Source: Sebastes aleutianus | Lineage: Eukaryota; Chordata; Actinopteri; Perciformes; Sebastidae | Direction: 5' to 3' | Assembly (NCBI GenBank): GCA_916700875.1 | Contig: CAKAKS010000032.1 | Location: 13,677,629 to 13,741,628, forward strand | Length of the DNA stretch: 64,000 nucleotides | Shown here: in pieces, positions 37,432-49,833 of the stretch | How the letters are laid out: every line of letters begins with the position of its first letter | How positions within the stretch are numbered: the stretch's first letter is position 1 | Notes under the pieces: model-generated | What the model was told of the DNA's origin: nothing | Seen by the model: the letters and a program-made list of their open reading frames with translations, nothing else | Database searches by the model: none | Position numbers and translations under genes: made by a program

Positions 37432-38143
37432 TTAAAGCTGAAGTAGGCGAGATTGGAGCAAATATGATTAAAAAAAGTTATTTTTATGAAACGGTTGCTA
37501 TATCGTGACAGTAGTACATGAAACAGGTGACCTGAAAAAAATCATGTGCCTCTGTGTCCTCAGGTGTCCTCCTGTGTCCTCAGGTATCCTCCGGTGTCCT
37601 CAGGTATTCTCCGGTGTCCTCAGGTGCTCCTAATGGCATCTGCAAGATTTCACATGCTGGAGGAAAACAAGCAGTTAGAGTTGATCTGAGGTCTGCTGTC
37701 TATGAGAGTCAGATGTTAATCACTCGCAAACTCCGACCAAACGGTAGAAACTAGTCAGCGCTGATTAAATATGAATCAATATTCTGTTGCGTTAATGCCT
37801 ATTTCTCTCTCAAATGTTTTCAGAATCATCTTGTAGTGCATGGTTTAGCTGTAAAATGAGAAAGTTTGTGACGCCGCCGCCAATGTGAAATCTGGCGAAG
37901 GAACGCCAAGTACCGGTCACATTACCGGAGCACAGCCAATAGGAACGCTCTCTCAATGAAATGACCTGTGATTGGTCAAAGTCTCCTGTCACGGGTTAGA
38001 TTTTCTAAAGCATGAAAACAGAGCCATGAGGAGGTACAGAAGTCTAGTTATCTCTCAGAACACTTGAATTACATTATGCTGAAAGGTTATAATGGAATTT
38101 TTGTCCAATGATGCCAAAAATATACTGCCTACTGACACTTTAA
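37432..38143. mobile_element. Dispersed MITE-like repeat, copy 2
   Basis: Aligned with copies at 29107 and 47580 from AAAGCTGAAGTAGGCGAGAT to CTGCCTACTGACACTTTAA. An expanded minisatellite (37548-37626) sits where the others have one unit. Confidence 0.72.
37548..37626. repeat. Minisatellite inside repeat copy 2
   Basis: Four to five units of about 17-18 bases, TGTCCTCAGGTATCCTCCGG. Copies 1 and 3 of the host repeat carry one unit or none, so the expansion followed insertion. Confidence 0.75.
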
Positions 38144-38535
38144 GGAGATGAAGAATTAACAAATAGGACTTCAACATTTTAAAACAGGCTACATCCTCAA
38201 TGTGAGTGGTTATTTGCCAAATGTCAATGTGGCACTTCACTTGAAACAGAAAAAATCCCACCTGCTCCACCCAATTGTTCTGCCTTCACAAAGTTAACAC
38301 CACAAGAGGTTTATTTGGCTTCACAACGTGAGATAACTACGGTGGTTGCTGCCCTGCAGGCTGCCAAAGTGAAGCAGAACCACACTGAGCGACCCAATCT
38401 GCACCTGTGATGGATGCTCATGCTGAGCCATCTGCAGAAGTGAAAGAGGTTTGCATTGCTAAACTGAGTTGGACTCAGATGTTTCCTGCAAAGCAGACCA
38501 GGAGGCATATGCACACCCTGCTACCTCTCCTCCCC

Positions 38536-39262
38536 TTAAAGCCGTGGGCGCACTGCCCGCATCAGGCTCGCGTGGCGTCGCTTGGTGGCTGCGTGATGCA
38601 CGCCTAGGGTGTTCACACTAGACGCTTGTTGGCTGCGTGTCGGGTGCGTGTCAGCTACCTGTCAGCTGTGTTTCTGCTGCTGCTGACAGCCCTTTCTTTC
38701 TGCATAGAGTTTGCCTTTTAATTGCCATTTAACTTCATGATAAATATAATTTATATTTATTTTAGATAGAGAAAGAAATGAAGGGATTCTGTCTATAGAA
38801 AAAACGCCTGAGGGCTTTTATTTTGACATGAAAGCAGGAAGTGTTGATTTAAAAACAAGTTTACTTAAATTTACTTTTTTTCATCTCCGTAACATATTCT
38901 ACAGATAGACCTCGAAACTGTAGTAAAGTCTTGCTGGTATGAAGTTACAGTCAATAGATCACTTTCACTGTCTGTGACATATTCTACAGATGTCTAGACA
39001 TGTAAACTGTATTATGTAGCTGATATGATGTCCATATACTGTCAATAGATCACCTTCATTGTCTGTTGCTGCTGGGACACGCAGCCGAGACGCGAGCGGC
39101 TCGCGTGTAAAATAGGCGAGCCTTCTATTCTATAAAATAGACGCGCGTCTGACGCGGGCAGTGTGTCCACTCTAATCTGTTAACATGGACGCCGAAATAA
39201 AAAACAACACGCCAGGCAGCCGGCACGCGCGTCTCATGCGGGCAGTGTGTCCACCACTTAAT
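38536..39262. mobile_element. MITE-like element with GTGGGCGCACTGCCCGCAT termini
   Basis: Left terminus TTAAAGCCGTGGGCGCACTG, followed by CCCGCAT, pairs with right terminus ATGCGGGCAGTGTGTCCACC, followed by ACTTAA. GC-rich ends with many CGC words and an AT-rich middle. No coding frame. Confidence 0.55.
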
Positions 39263-39463
39263 ACTACCATTGTCAGCTCAAATGCTCTATCTCATGCCTC
39301 ATGTACAGTAAAACTGAAACAAAAACATAATAAACCCCTGAAAAATGGTCCAACTCTGTGGCCCTGCCACAACAATTGTCACACAACCAGGATATTTCAT
39401 TGATGAAGGCTTAGTGAGCTGCCACTAATTTGTCCACTACAGCATCCCGGGAAAGTTTACAAT

Positions 39464-39650
39464 AAAAAAATAGTTTGAAATTTTGGGAAATCTGCTTACA
39501 ATATATGCTTCATTGCTAAGAGTTAGATGTGAAGATCGATACCACGCTCATGTGTGTACGGTAACTATGAAGCTACAGCCAGCAGCCGGTTAGCTTAGCT
39601 GAGCACAGAGGTGCAAAGGTAACAAAACCCACTAATGAGCACCTTTAAAC
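39464..39650. repeat. Fragment of the 17917-type MITE
   Basis: AAATAGTTTGAAATTTTGGG, then GCTAAGAGTTAGATGTGAAG ATCGATACC, matching the left half of that family. Confidence 0.6.
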
Positions 39651-41780
39651 CTCAGAAATTAAAACACATATATTTGTTTGATCAGTACAAAAACTAAAGT
39701 GTAAAAATGAAAGGTAGTGTTTTGTAGATGATGTATCCTGATGAAGTGAACTGACTGGAAAACTGGATTGTTTTGTGCTAATTAGCAAATGTTAGCATGT
39801 AAACCAAACTAAGATGGCGTGATCAGCGTGTTAGCACTGTCACTATATGAGCATGTTAGCATGCTGATGTGCATTTAGCTCAAGTAGGCCTACAGCCTCA
39901 CAGAGCAGCTAATGTAGTCTCTTAGTCTTCTACTAAAACAGTGAGGAGGATTCTTGAGACTATGTGGACACTTTACCAAAACACAAACAAAAAATAGCAT
40001 CCAGATCACATGCAACTGTAAAGTGTTATTGTATGCTCCACGGTACGTAGCTATTAATACTTTCCATCAGGGCAACAATGACGCAGTTCAAGTTTATACA
40101 TCCCACAGCACAACATAGTATGTGTACAATTTCAAAATTGTGGTGTTTCAAGTTAAAACAGATGAAAAGTTCACTAACTATGATCTCCCATGCCATTTCC
40201 CCTCAGGGCCTGACACCCCTCGGCCAGGTGCAGGCAGCTGTGGTAGGTTTGAGTATCAAAGAGATTAAGGAAATCAAATTAAGAGCGCCATTCCTCGGGG
40301 AGAGAGCAGGCTAATGAAGCAGGAGGCAGCTCTCTGGCTGGAGCTTTAATTTAGTCAAGCCTGGTTCAGTCCCCAGTCCTGCTCCAAACAGATTGGATTA
40401 AAAGATCCAGCGGGTGTGAGTCATGTTCTGTTCGGATGAGAAGAAACAGTTTTTACATCAACCACTGGCGATGATGAATGGATTAAAGAATGTGTTTATC
40501 GTTGCGCAATGATGGATGAGCCTAAAGTGTGTTCTTTCTATTCTTTGTCACGAAACAAGATGAGCAACAGCTCACGCCCAAGCCGCAAACCAGATACGCC
40601 TTTTGATCTAAGCTGTCAGAAAGCTAAAAGGGTAACTTAAAAAGGGTATTTCCCAAACCTATTTTTCCATGTTTTTGTGTCTTAATGACAAATGGGGACA
40701 AAAATGTTTGAAATTTGTCCAGTATTGAGCAGAATGCTGAAGACCGCAGTCACTAAACAAGCTATTAAATAGGCATAATCAGTCGCTATAAGCCCCATAG
40801 ATATCGGTCAATAGGAGCCTACTAAGCCCACTAGTAGGTTTTATCATCTATTCACATAGAAAGAAGGTATAAACGAACAAGATAGCGACCGTAGTAACTA
40901 TGACAGGAGCACACGCCAAAGTCAGGTGCTGTAGTATAGACAGTGTGACTGTGTCAAAACACAGGGCTTTCTCCCAGGAGACTGGAGTTTGCATCCGTGT
41001 CAAACCAACAATGTGTAGTTGTCTTTGTGTTCATACTTATTTTAACCCAAAACACAATATTTTTCCCTAAACTTTGTGTTTTTTTTGCCTAAACCTAAAG
41101 AAGTTGTCGTTTTGTTGCCTAAACCTAAAGAAGCCTTTTTGTTTGTGTTCAAAAGCTGATGTTTCATTCAGTTTTAGTACATGTTGCTTTTAAGTTTTGC
41201 TTGTAGTAGGCGTAGTGGCCCCCCGGGGAAATTCCTCGCTGTCAATGTACGTCCACAAACAGTGCTTGTCTTTGCCACTGATAGGCTCAGATTGTTATTA
41301 AAAATGTTGGTTTTGTGGCTGCCGGCTACAACGCTCTCCCTCAATACTGGACCAATTTCAAAATAGTTGTCGCCACTAGTCACTTAGACATAAAAACATG
41401 GGAAAATAGGTTGAGAAATACCAACGTTACCCTTTTAAAATATATAACATATGGCGGACAATTACTTTCTGTTTCTATTTTGTTGATTGATACGAGGGTA
41501 GAAAGAAGGCATGTGGTTTACTGCCAAATCATTAGCCATTGTTTGTGCCTTTTTAATGGACGGTCTTCCTCTTGTGGTGAAGTGGCCTCCATGACCGCAC
41601 AGCACTCATGTCCACTGGAAGGAGCCCAGCGAGGGGTGAGGTGACCCTCAGCGGCCAGCGCTGACCTCCCAATATGAGAGGGCTATAGGGCTCTAAAGCG
41701 GATGGACTCCATTAGTGGCCCAATCACTTTCTCTTTAACACACTTCCAGGGTGACCTTCAGCCCTGCACTGACCGAGCCA

Positions 41781-41793
41781 AGGTCAAAGGTCA
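41781..41793 (+). promoter_or_regulatory. Perfect DR1 nuclear-receptor element
   Basis: AGGTCAAAGGTCA is two perfect half-sites spaced by one base, the binding site of HNF4 and RXR heterodimers. It is followed directly by GGGTTCA, a third weaker half-site. It lies in unique-looking DNA 3.2 kb beyond the 3' end of chac1. Confidence 0.4.
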
Positions 41794-44006
41794 GGGTTCA
41801 GGCTAGGTGCACATTAGCATGCAGGTGGAGAATCCAAACTGCATCAGTAGGAAGAATGCTTTTTGGGCATGCGTGACCACTATTATGGGTCCTGATAGGC
41901 ACATCCCTAGGACGTGACCTCAACCTGCAGTATTGTGTGTTCCTCATAATCAGTGTGCGTTTTGTTCAGAGGATAATGGCTGACATCTTTTCCTGGAGAG
42001 CAACTGACCTCAGGAAGGGTATTAATATTGATTAGGGGTTCAAACTGCACAGGGATCACAGTGCATCCATGTATACGTATTGTACATTTTAATTTGATGT
42101 TAATAGGATATGCTTTTTTTTCATAGTATATTCTCTACAGATGCACAAAGAGTAGAGTCATGTGAACATGTTTTGCTCTTCTCTTTGTGAGTGAATATCC
42201 TCTACTGGTGACCCCAGGGTTTCATATCCCCTCTGCACGTCTCCAAAGAGCCCTAACCGTGTGCTAAGGGGCATTTATTGATTTACTCATCTTTATTGTT
42301 ATATCTCTAATGAGAGGCGTCAGAGTGAGCTGTAAATCATGATGCTCTAATGCAGCATAATTGAGATTTCATAGCAAATAGATTCATAAACGCTTATTTC
42401 AGACTTCATAAACACATTAAAATAGCCTTTATAGAGCATATATGACTCCGTATGACTCCATAACATTGGAGTTTTGACACTGAATTTAGTTGCTGTGTCT
42501 TTATACCACATTGTTTTGTACCAAGATGTGGGGGTGGAGAGGATGAGCTTTGGTATTGCATATGGAGTGGATAAATAGTCATCAAATTAAAAGAGCGGAA
42601 CGTCATGCAAACAGTATTATTAAATCAGAGGCGTTTTTTTATAGCAAATCCATTATGAGATGCATATTTCTACTTGGTTTTTTCCTTTACTGGTGACTCA
42701 CAACAACAACAAATGAACGGAGAGAACAAACACAATGTCGGTTTGGACCTGGAGGCAAAGTGTACCACAAATCCACTGACTCATCAGATATTTTTGTTGG
42801 CCACTCATATGCCACATGTTACCATGTCACGTTGTCGGGAACCACAGACAAACATGTGTGTTGTTGTCTGTCTTTCTGTCTGGATGATCTCATAGTTGCA
42901 TCGAAAACAAAACACTGTGTCTCTGACCGGACAGAGAACCCGTTGTGCTTTGCTCTGAGTAGAAAAATATGTTTATCAGTGGTGATTTAGCAACAGCAGG
43001 AGCAATAAACTCCTCTTCCATACATCAGTTTTATCATTGTTTCCTGCAAAAGGACAACTGGACACAGCAGCTTTAGTTACTGTATGGAATGACAGGCCAT
43101 AGTGATCTGACTTTCTGTCCCATGTCTTTCTACTGTACATGTTCTGTACATGTGAGATCTTGAACTGTATCTTCCTGCACTCTCTCGCTCTCTCTGACAG
43201 CTGAAACCTTTGACCTAGTTTTTCCTGATTTCTAGGAAAATAGAACGGTGTACCACAGAACTGCAGCTTCAAATGTGGGCTTGTTTATCCATGGGTGAAA
43301 CTACTTTTTAAAAAAACGTCTGACATGTGGCATGTGCACATGTTATGGCAACGTGATCAAAGTTCGGACAGGGGAACAAACACAATCTGCTGCACCTCCA
43401 CCCCCCAGCTCAGCCCCTATGCACTCTGCCTATACTGTCAGAGCATGCAGGCAGTCTTCCATGGTATGTGGTTTCTTCTATAGCTGACTGTGTGCACTCT
43501 TATTCCACACCAGCACCCATCGACATTACTCTGGACAAGCGGCTCATGCTTGATTTCTGGATTTCATTACATCAAATGCAAATATTCCAGATGTTTGCAT
43601 GCATATTTGTTGTCTCTGAGAACTTTGTGATTTTAAAGTTAAGTTTTATGTTTGAGGAATGCTTGGCTGCACAACAGGAGTTTTAAAAGATCGACCCACC
43701 ACTGTGAGTTGCAAAGTTTAGGAGGTTAATCCTGGCATCATGAAAGAAAATGTTATTAAAGCCAGCTGGTTGTGACAGGAAGTGTACAGAACGGCCCACA
43801 AAACATCCAGAGTAAACATTTTTCAAGGTAAATGCATGTATAGGATAAAGTGTAATTGCACAAAATATATCTAAAAGCTGATGGGTCTGTGCAGTTAACA
43901 AGCCTCCAGCATTTCCTCTGAGAGGCCACTGCTGTACATTCCCCTGGCCACGTGATGCGGGAGCATGAGGAATGCGATCAGGCATTCGACCGAAAACATA
44001 AATATA

Positions 44007-44541
44007 CACCGATCGGCCATAACATTAAGACCACTGACAGGTGAAGTGAATAAAATTGATTATCTAGTTACAATGGCACCTGGCAGTGTGCGGGATATAT
44101 CAGACAGCAAGCTAAGATTTTTAACTTTGTGTTGGAAGCAGAAAAAATGGGCAAGCGTAAGGATGTGAGCAACTTTGACTAGGGCCAAATTGTGATGGCT
44201 AAACGACTGGGTCAGAGCATCTCCAAAACTGCAGCTCTTGTGGGATGTTCCCGGTCTGCAGTGGTCAGCACCTACCAAAAGTGGTCCAAGGAAGGAAAAC
44301 CGGTGAACCGGCGACAGGGTCAGACCAAAGGCTCATTGATGCACGTGGGGAGTGAAGGCTCGCCCGTGTTGTCCGATCCAATAGAAGAGCTACTATAGCT
44401 CAAATTGCTGAAAAAGTTAATGCAGGTTCCGATAGAAAGGTGTCAGAACACACAGTGCATCACAGTTTGTTGCGTATGGGGCTACGTAGCCGCAGACCAG
44501 TCAGGGTGACCATGCTGTCCTAATGTTATGGCTGATCGGTG
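44007..44541 (+). mobile_element. Tc1-like element, internally deleted
   Basis: Terminal inverted repeats CACCGATCGGCCATAACATT and TAATGTTATGGCTGATCGGTG, flanked by TA dinucleotides (44005-44006, 44542-44543), the mariner/Tc1 target site. The body preserves the paired-type helix-turn-helix start of the transposase (GQSISKTAALVGCSRSAVVS, TYQKWSKEG near 44210-44300). It jumps from the DNA-binding part straight to the right terminus, so the whole DDE catalytic domain is missing. Frame breaks are also present. It is a non-autonomous relic 450 bp downstream of chac1. Confidence 0.9.
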
Positions 44542-44623
44542 TATAGGAGACTTGTTCAAACTCACATGTGAGTTGAGCATGAGCCAAGGAAACATACATT
44601 CACTTCATGAAGTTTTTTGTGTA

Positions 44624-44629
44624 TTTATT
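44624..44629 (-). terminator. Poly(A) signal of chac1 (putative)
   Basis: Minus-strand AATAAA 362 bases past the chac1 stop, a plausible end for its 3' UTR and the first canonical signal before the Tc1-like relic. Confidence 0.4.
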
Positions 44630-44990
44630 ACAATAAATTAAAAAAATGTACACAGTATACAATCGCTTCTGAGAGCCTTTTACAACAAAGGTGTAAGATA
44701 TTATGTATTCAAAAAGAGATGCTGTTTTTAAAAGCACCACCTGCATCTGGAGTTTGCATACAGTAAAGCATGTATAACCTACACATTTTCTTTCTCCACA
44801 GTCGAAAAATATCAAGTCAGAAGGTCAAAAGGTCATAATTCTGTGAGGTTATGTCAAGACATAAAAACTGCCACAGAAAATATCTCCACTTTTAAATTTC
44901 CCATAAAACCATATCAAGTATTCCTCTTACAAGCACCTTAAACATGTGTCGCAGGACATCATTTCCCATTCACCCAGTATAGAAACATTT

Positions 44991-46666
44991 TTATGTTGTG
45001 GAGTGTAGTCTTTTATGTAGCACCGAGCAGAAGGACTGTTGGTCTGGGGGTTTGACCCCTGCGCAGTCATTGAAAATGTTCAAAAGAGCCGCCTCAATAG
45101 AGAAGAGGTGCTCATCCTCAACATCTGGACAGTAGAGCCTCATGAACTCCGCCAGGCGGACCAGGTATTCAATATTGTGGCCCGAGTTCCCTCTGCAGAT
45201 GGCAATTTGGGCAGCGATCTCCTTGTCCGAGGCCGGGCCGAGGTAGATGGGGTTGTCAGAGGTAGCGATGTAGACGAGGGCCAACAGAGCGCCCTGGCCC
45301 TTCTCCCGGGGGATGAACTCAACCATCTCTGTTATGTAACCGCCCGACACAACCTCTCTCAGGTTCAGGTACTGAAGGGATTCTTCAACCTGGGAGTCTG
45401 TCACCTCGTAGGCCACACCCCATGTGCAAGACTGCAGAGAGAGCAAGTGGAGGAGGAATGTTAGCGGTACAACAAAGACAGTATCTACAGGTCATTCATG
45501 TCAGGTATAACAGATAGAAAACCTTGATACGTAAGGAGAGTTTGATCTCGATTTTGTGAACATTCACAGCCGGAAAAGTACATTTTTAGCTTTACATAAA
45601 TGTTTCATGACATCATTTTATAGAATGAATCACTGTTGTATTGTAGTATGCTATCACTATCAACTATCACTGTCAAATAAAGGCAAAAAGACCCCCACAA
45701 ATAATCTAAATAAATGTTATATATATATATATATATATATAAATAAACAATAAATAAATAATATATTATTTATTTAGATAGGTGGGTAGGTTGGTCTGTT
45801 TTGTGGGTGTTTAGCTGTTGTAAAAATTGCACATTTGAAACCTGTCTCTACAACTTCTTTGGAGCGGTTGCTCATGTTCACTAATAGTGACTGGGTTAAA
45901 ATAATATTTCCCACTTTGATTGTTATTTTTCATAAATCATAGAATGGTAATGGTAGGACTATAGAAAGCGGATTCACTACTGCATGCTGCTGTATACAGT
46001 ATGAAAATAGACTGGGACACTTACCTCCTGATCCTCCACTAGTGTGGCCACTCTGGCTGGCTGTGGAGAGCAAGGAAAACAGACAGTGAAAAAAATATAC
46101 ATATAATAAACAGAAAAGCAATATAAAGTCATAAGAAAATATTTGAACCAACTGGAAAAAAACAAAACAGTATAATATCTTTTTATCTTTTATTGGGATC
46201 TCCATTAGCTGTGGCTGAAGCCCAGCTATTCTTCCTGGAGTCCACTTAAATCACTTTGAACTGTTAGGCTACATTTCAGTACACAATCACATTACAATCG
46301 TACAATTACAATCATGACCACAACATCAAAAGCGACAGCAACAAAACACAACAGTATTTAAGAGGTAAATATGATAGAGGTAAATATGATTAATTAGTGG
46401 TTGGACCATAGCATATTATGTCAAAATACAAAAACATACAAAAACAGAACAAGCAACAACTTCTTTTACCATAAATGTTATTAATAGTAACTCACCTTTT
46501 TTTTGTCCCCTCGATAAAAATTATCTCCATGCCAGAAGCGCCTTTTATATCCTTTAATGAAGCCAACTTTGCTCCTCTTGTACTCAAAATCAGGCTTCCA
46601 CACCAAGGAGCCATATCCAAATATCCACAGGTTGCTCTTTTCTTTGATGATGTCCTGAGGTTTCAT
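44991..46666 (-). CDS. chac1: chac1, glutathione-specific gamma-glutamylcyclotransferase 1
   Basis: Cytosolic enzyme that splits glutathione into 5-oxoproline and Cys-Gly. In mammals it is induced by ATF4/CHOP during ER stress. Exons: 46496-46666, 46025-46060 (a 36-base exon coding PARVATLVEDQE), 44991-45431; phases agree and give 215 residues (human CHAC1 222). The substrate-binding loop WIFGYGSLVW is at residues 14-23. KRRFWHGDNFYRGDKKK leads into exon 2. SCTWGVAYEV follows, then YLNLREVVSGGY, whose Glu aligns with the proposed catalytic Glu. YLGPA and GHNIEYLVRLAEFM are typical of CHAC. The N-terminal extension before WIFGYGSL and the neighbour dll4 favour chac1 over chac2. Confidence 0.94.
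45717..45742. repeat. (TA)n microsatellite
   Basis: About 12 TA units in chac1 intron 2, followed by AATAAATA-type low complexity. Confidence 0.9.
46165..46340 (-). repeat. Retroelement 3' tail
   Basis: TTTTATTGGGATCTCCATTA, then CTGTGGCTGAAGCCCAGCTA, TTCTTCCTGGAGTCCAC, matching from memory a common teleost LINE tail read in reverse (AATGGGGATCC-like). Located in chac1 intron 1; 5'-truncated and non-coding. Confidence 0.5.
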
Positions 46667-46959
46667 TGTGATCGCTCAGCTGTGTTTTAAAAACGAGACT
46701 GTTATGTGTCTACTTGCTGTCAACTTCTCTCTGATATTTCCTCTCTATACATTCCAGTACATGCAGACAGACAATGATATAAAGTGCTGGAAAAGGCAGA
46801 ATAATCTTCCAAAAATCTTAATGCAGTCTTGTAGAAAGTCTATTGCTATGTCATGATCGAAAACACTGTGTGGCTAAACTGTAAGTAACTCTTCTGTTTA
46901 TGATGTACCAAACACGTGTATTTGTTGTTCAGAGCACGTCAGAGTATGTCAGATCGAGA

Positions 46960-47040
46960 CGGGCGTCGACCAATTAGATCACTGGAGGGGCGGGGCTTAG
47001 CGAACAGATCAACCAATCAGACACACCAGCGTTTACCAGT
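46960..47040 (-). promoter_or_regulatory. chac1 promoter region (putative)
   Basis: A GC box GGGGCGGGGC (46987-46996) lies between two CCAAT boxes (46970-46974 and 47013-47017), about 300-350 bases upstream of the chac1 ATG. I looked for ATF4-type composite sites (TGATGNAAN) and saw no clear one here. Confidence 0.4.
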
Positions 47041-47579
47041 GAACGTGAGGAAAACACACACCCTTCCAGATACTATTGGCTGCTACAGTAAAACAACATG
47101 TTCCAACTTGAACTTTTAAGGTGTGGTAATAAAAATGTCTTTCAAATACACATGTGATTTTTTCTTTTTTCACATCATTGTCAAAGGCATATAAGCTTGT
47201 ATTGTTATGACCATTTTCTTCTTCTTTTTTTGTTAAATGTGGAAACACCTCTTGTGCCCTTGAGTGTCAAACAGTCAGTGATAGTCCAGCAGGTAATCAC
47301 ATTACCTATAAATAGCTGGGACTGTTATATCAGTGCTCTCTTAAGCTCATTAACTGTCTGCTCAGGTCGGTCTAGCACATTATTGTGCCGGCGCAGGCTG
47401 ATCACTTACCAATGACTGCTTGAGATCACCTGTCCTCTGCCTGTCACTGACTGTGCATAATATTTGATGAGCTATAAATTCAGACAGAAACTCTTTTCTT
47501 CCAACTTCACACAAAGCCTGCTGCCCCCAGGTGGTAGTAAAATACATTGCTCCACTCTTGAGACTTTTAAACCAATGAT

Positions 47580-48197
47580 TTAAAGCTGCAGTGGGTAGAA
47601 ATGGAGCAAATATGATCACAAAAAAAGTTATTTTTATAAAGCAGTCACTATATCCTGACAGTAGTGCATGAGACAGGTAATCTGGAAAAAAAATCATGTG
47701 CTCCTAATGGCATCTGCAAGATTTCACAGACCAGAGGAACACAACCAATCAGAGTCGAGCTGGAGCCTTGCCTTCTCTGAGCAGCTGTCAATACTCACAA
47801 CCTCCGATCAAACAGTCAAACTAGGCAGCGCTGATCAGATATGAATCAATATTCTGTTACTGTAATGCCCATTCCTCTCCTAAAATGTTTTCAGAAACAT
47901 CTTGTAGTGTACTGTTTAGCTGTAAAATGAGAAAGTTTGTGACCCGGCAGCCATGTTGAGATCAGTTAAGGAAATAACAAGCACCGCCCACCAGCTGGAG
48001 CACAGCCAATAGGAACGCTCAATAGGAACGCTCTCTCTCTGAAATTACCTATGATTGGCCAAAGTCTCCCGTCGGGGGATAGTTTTTTTTAAGGCCTGAA
48101 AACAGAGCCATGAGGAGGTGCAGAAGTCTCTAGTTTTCTCTCAGAACACTTGAATTACAATATGCTGAAAGGTTATTATGGGATTTTTGCCCAATGA
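47580..48197. mobile_element. Dispersed MITE-like repeat, copy 3
   Basis: Starts TTTAAAGCTGCAGTGGGTAG and runs parallel to the copies at 29107 and 37432. It contains an extra local duplication (AATAGGAACGCTC twice near 48008-48030) and ends early, without the CTGCCTACTG terminus. It lies between chac1 and the 3' end of dll4. Confidence 0.72.
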
Positions 48198-48199
48198 GT

Positions 48200-49833
48200 T
48201 CAGGTGAATAAAATGCAAGATGTTCAAAGTGCCATTTGCTGGGTTGTTATGGTCCTCTGCCTCAGCAGGCTGGGCTGTGGGGCCCCTGTTTGCTGCATGT
48301 GCTCAATAGTGAGAGGGCATATGCAGATTTCCTTATTGACACACAAGCGCAAGCATATGCCGAGTTTTGTTGAGTTCCTCACATCCCTCTCCATCCCCTC
48401 CCCCTTTCAGCTCACAGCTATAAAAGATAGCTTATCATCAGAGATCATAAATCTAGTGCTTTGTTCCTCAGCCATAACTAAAATTACAGTAGCAGTTCAG
48501 AGAAGCAGTTACGTACTGTCGAAAAGACCACAAGGATTCTTTATTTTCACATACAGATGTTGTTGTTTTTTAAATATATGTCTTTTTGTTTGAGTATTTC
48601 CTTACATTGCTGTCCACTGAATGACTGCTAGCACATTGATTTCACATCACACCGACACAGACGCCATGGACATACTGTAGACATGGAATCATTAGAAATG
48701 CTACCAGGCCAAACACGACTGTATCTAATAGACAGTGAAGCCACTTCCACACCTGCTGACACAAAGAAAGTTTCTAGATGATTCCAACATTTAGATTAGG
48801 ATCTCTATTTGACCATGAAGACCAACAAACAAACAGTGTACCAGATATGTGTTCATCATTTCTTTTTATAACAAAAAATAATACAAATAAAAACACCGAC
48901 AACACTTTAAAAATAAATTCACCTTTTTCTGGGCATCAACTTAAAAACAGATACTTCTAATCTCAACATATAAATATACAGTATATACAAAATAATCTTA
49001 TAAAACACAGAAAGAGAAAGATCAGTGCTTCATATTCTTAAATTACTACTAATCTTACAAAATAACATTATTGGTTCAGTAATTTCCTTTGAAGGCGTCC
49101 TTGGTACGATAGTCACTTCATGTATTTCTTTGCATAAGGTAAAACGAGGCCTTATCGTGAGTTTCCCTGCACGGCGCTGTAGCATATTGTATTTTTTGAT
49201 CTTTTTATGTTCATTTTGCTGTGCAAAGGACTCAAGATAAGGCGGGGCACGATGCTTTTAAACACATATATAAGGCTTTGTGATCTAGGCTGCATACATT
49301 CTTTATAAAAAAGGATTGAAACACTAAATATCCTTCAAAAATGAACCGTTTTCAGTAGTTTTTGTCCCTTTCTGATTACGCACAATGCTGATTTTTGCTT
49401 GCATAGCGCATTGCAGGCCACAAAAAAAATGGAAAAGGCTGGCTCCTTCCACAGGCTCGTTGGCAGCAAGTTGATTTGTTGATTGCTGATTGCTGCAATA
49501 AGCTGGAGAGGAGTGCATCGAGATAGTCCTCTAATCAACACGCAGGCACAAACATCTCGGCCTGTTGCCCTTGGATGAACTTGGACGGAGCGGACGAGAG
49601 TTCGCATCCACAAGTCAGATGTGCTCATTATTTATAGTCTTTTTTCAGTCTTTACATTCTCACAAAGATTAGTAGCTTCAGTTCTGTTGAATTCGAAGAG
49701 CACGCCGGCTCCATCCAGTTATCAAGTTTTCAAGAGCAGCAAGTTGCATTTTTAAATAAATCCCAGTCTCTTCCACACTTGTAAACAGTCCACAAGAAAT
49801 CCAATGTCGACAGTGAATAACATCTTCCATTTA
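48200..49833. other. dll4 3' UTR and downstream flank
   Basis: No gene of its own. The part next to the dll4 stop is likely 3' UTR. The nearest minus-strand AATAAA in clean context is near 48540, which would give a 3' UTR of about 1.3 kb, but the end is not fixed by the sequence alone. Confidence 0.35.

Larger units (their letters stand above)
28626..44600. other. Gene-free stretch between the Rho gene and chac1
   Basis: About 16 kb with no frame that matches a known protein and no splice-linked frames. It contains copies of at least six dispersed repeat families (listed separately) separated by single-copy-looking DNA, for example 30.0-32.4, 33.0-34.4, 35.5-36.8 and 39.7-43.9 kb. VPS18, which lies next to RHOV and DLL4 in human, was looked for and not seen. 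Confidence 0.55.

Noticed and set aside
28626..44600. A hidden vps18 or dcaf4 gene
   Set aside because: Scanned the frames for conserved blocks of either protein; none seen, and the available frames are short and unrelated.
45039..45464. 141-residue plus-strand frame opposite chac1 exon 3
   Set aside because: Antisense shadow of the chac1 catalytic exon.
45000..46666. chac2 as an alternative name for the ChaC gene
   Set aside because: CHAC2 begins almost directly at the YGSL motif; this protein has a longer N-terminus, a CHAC1-like SCTWGVAYEV and YLNLRE, and sits next to dll4.
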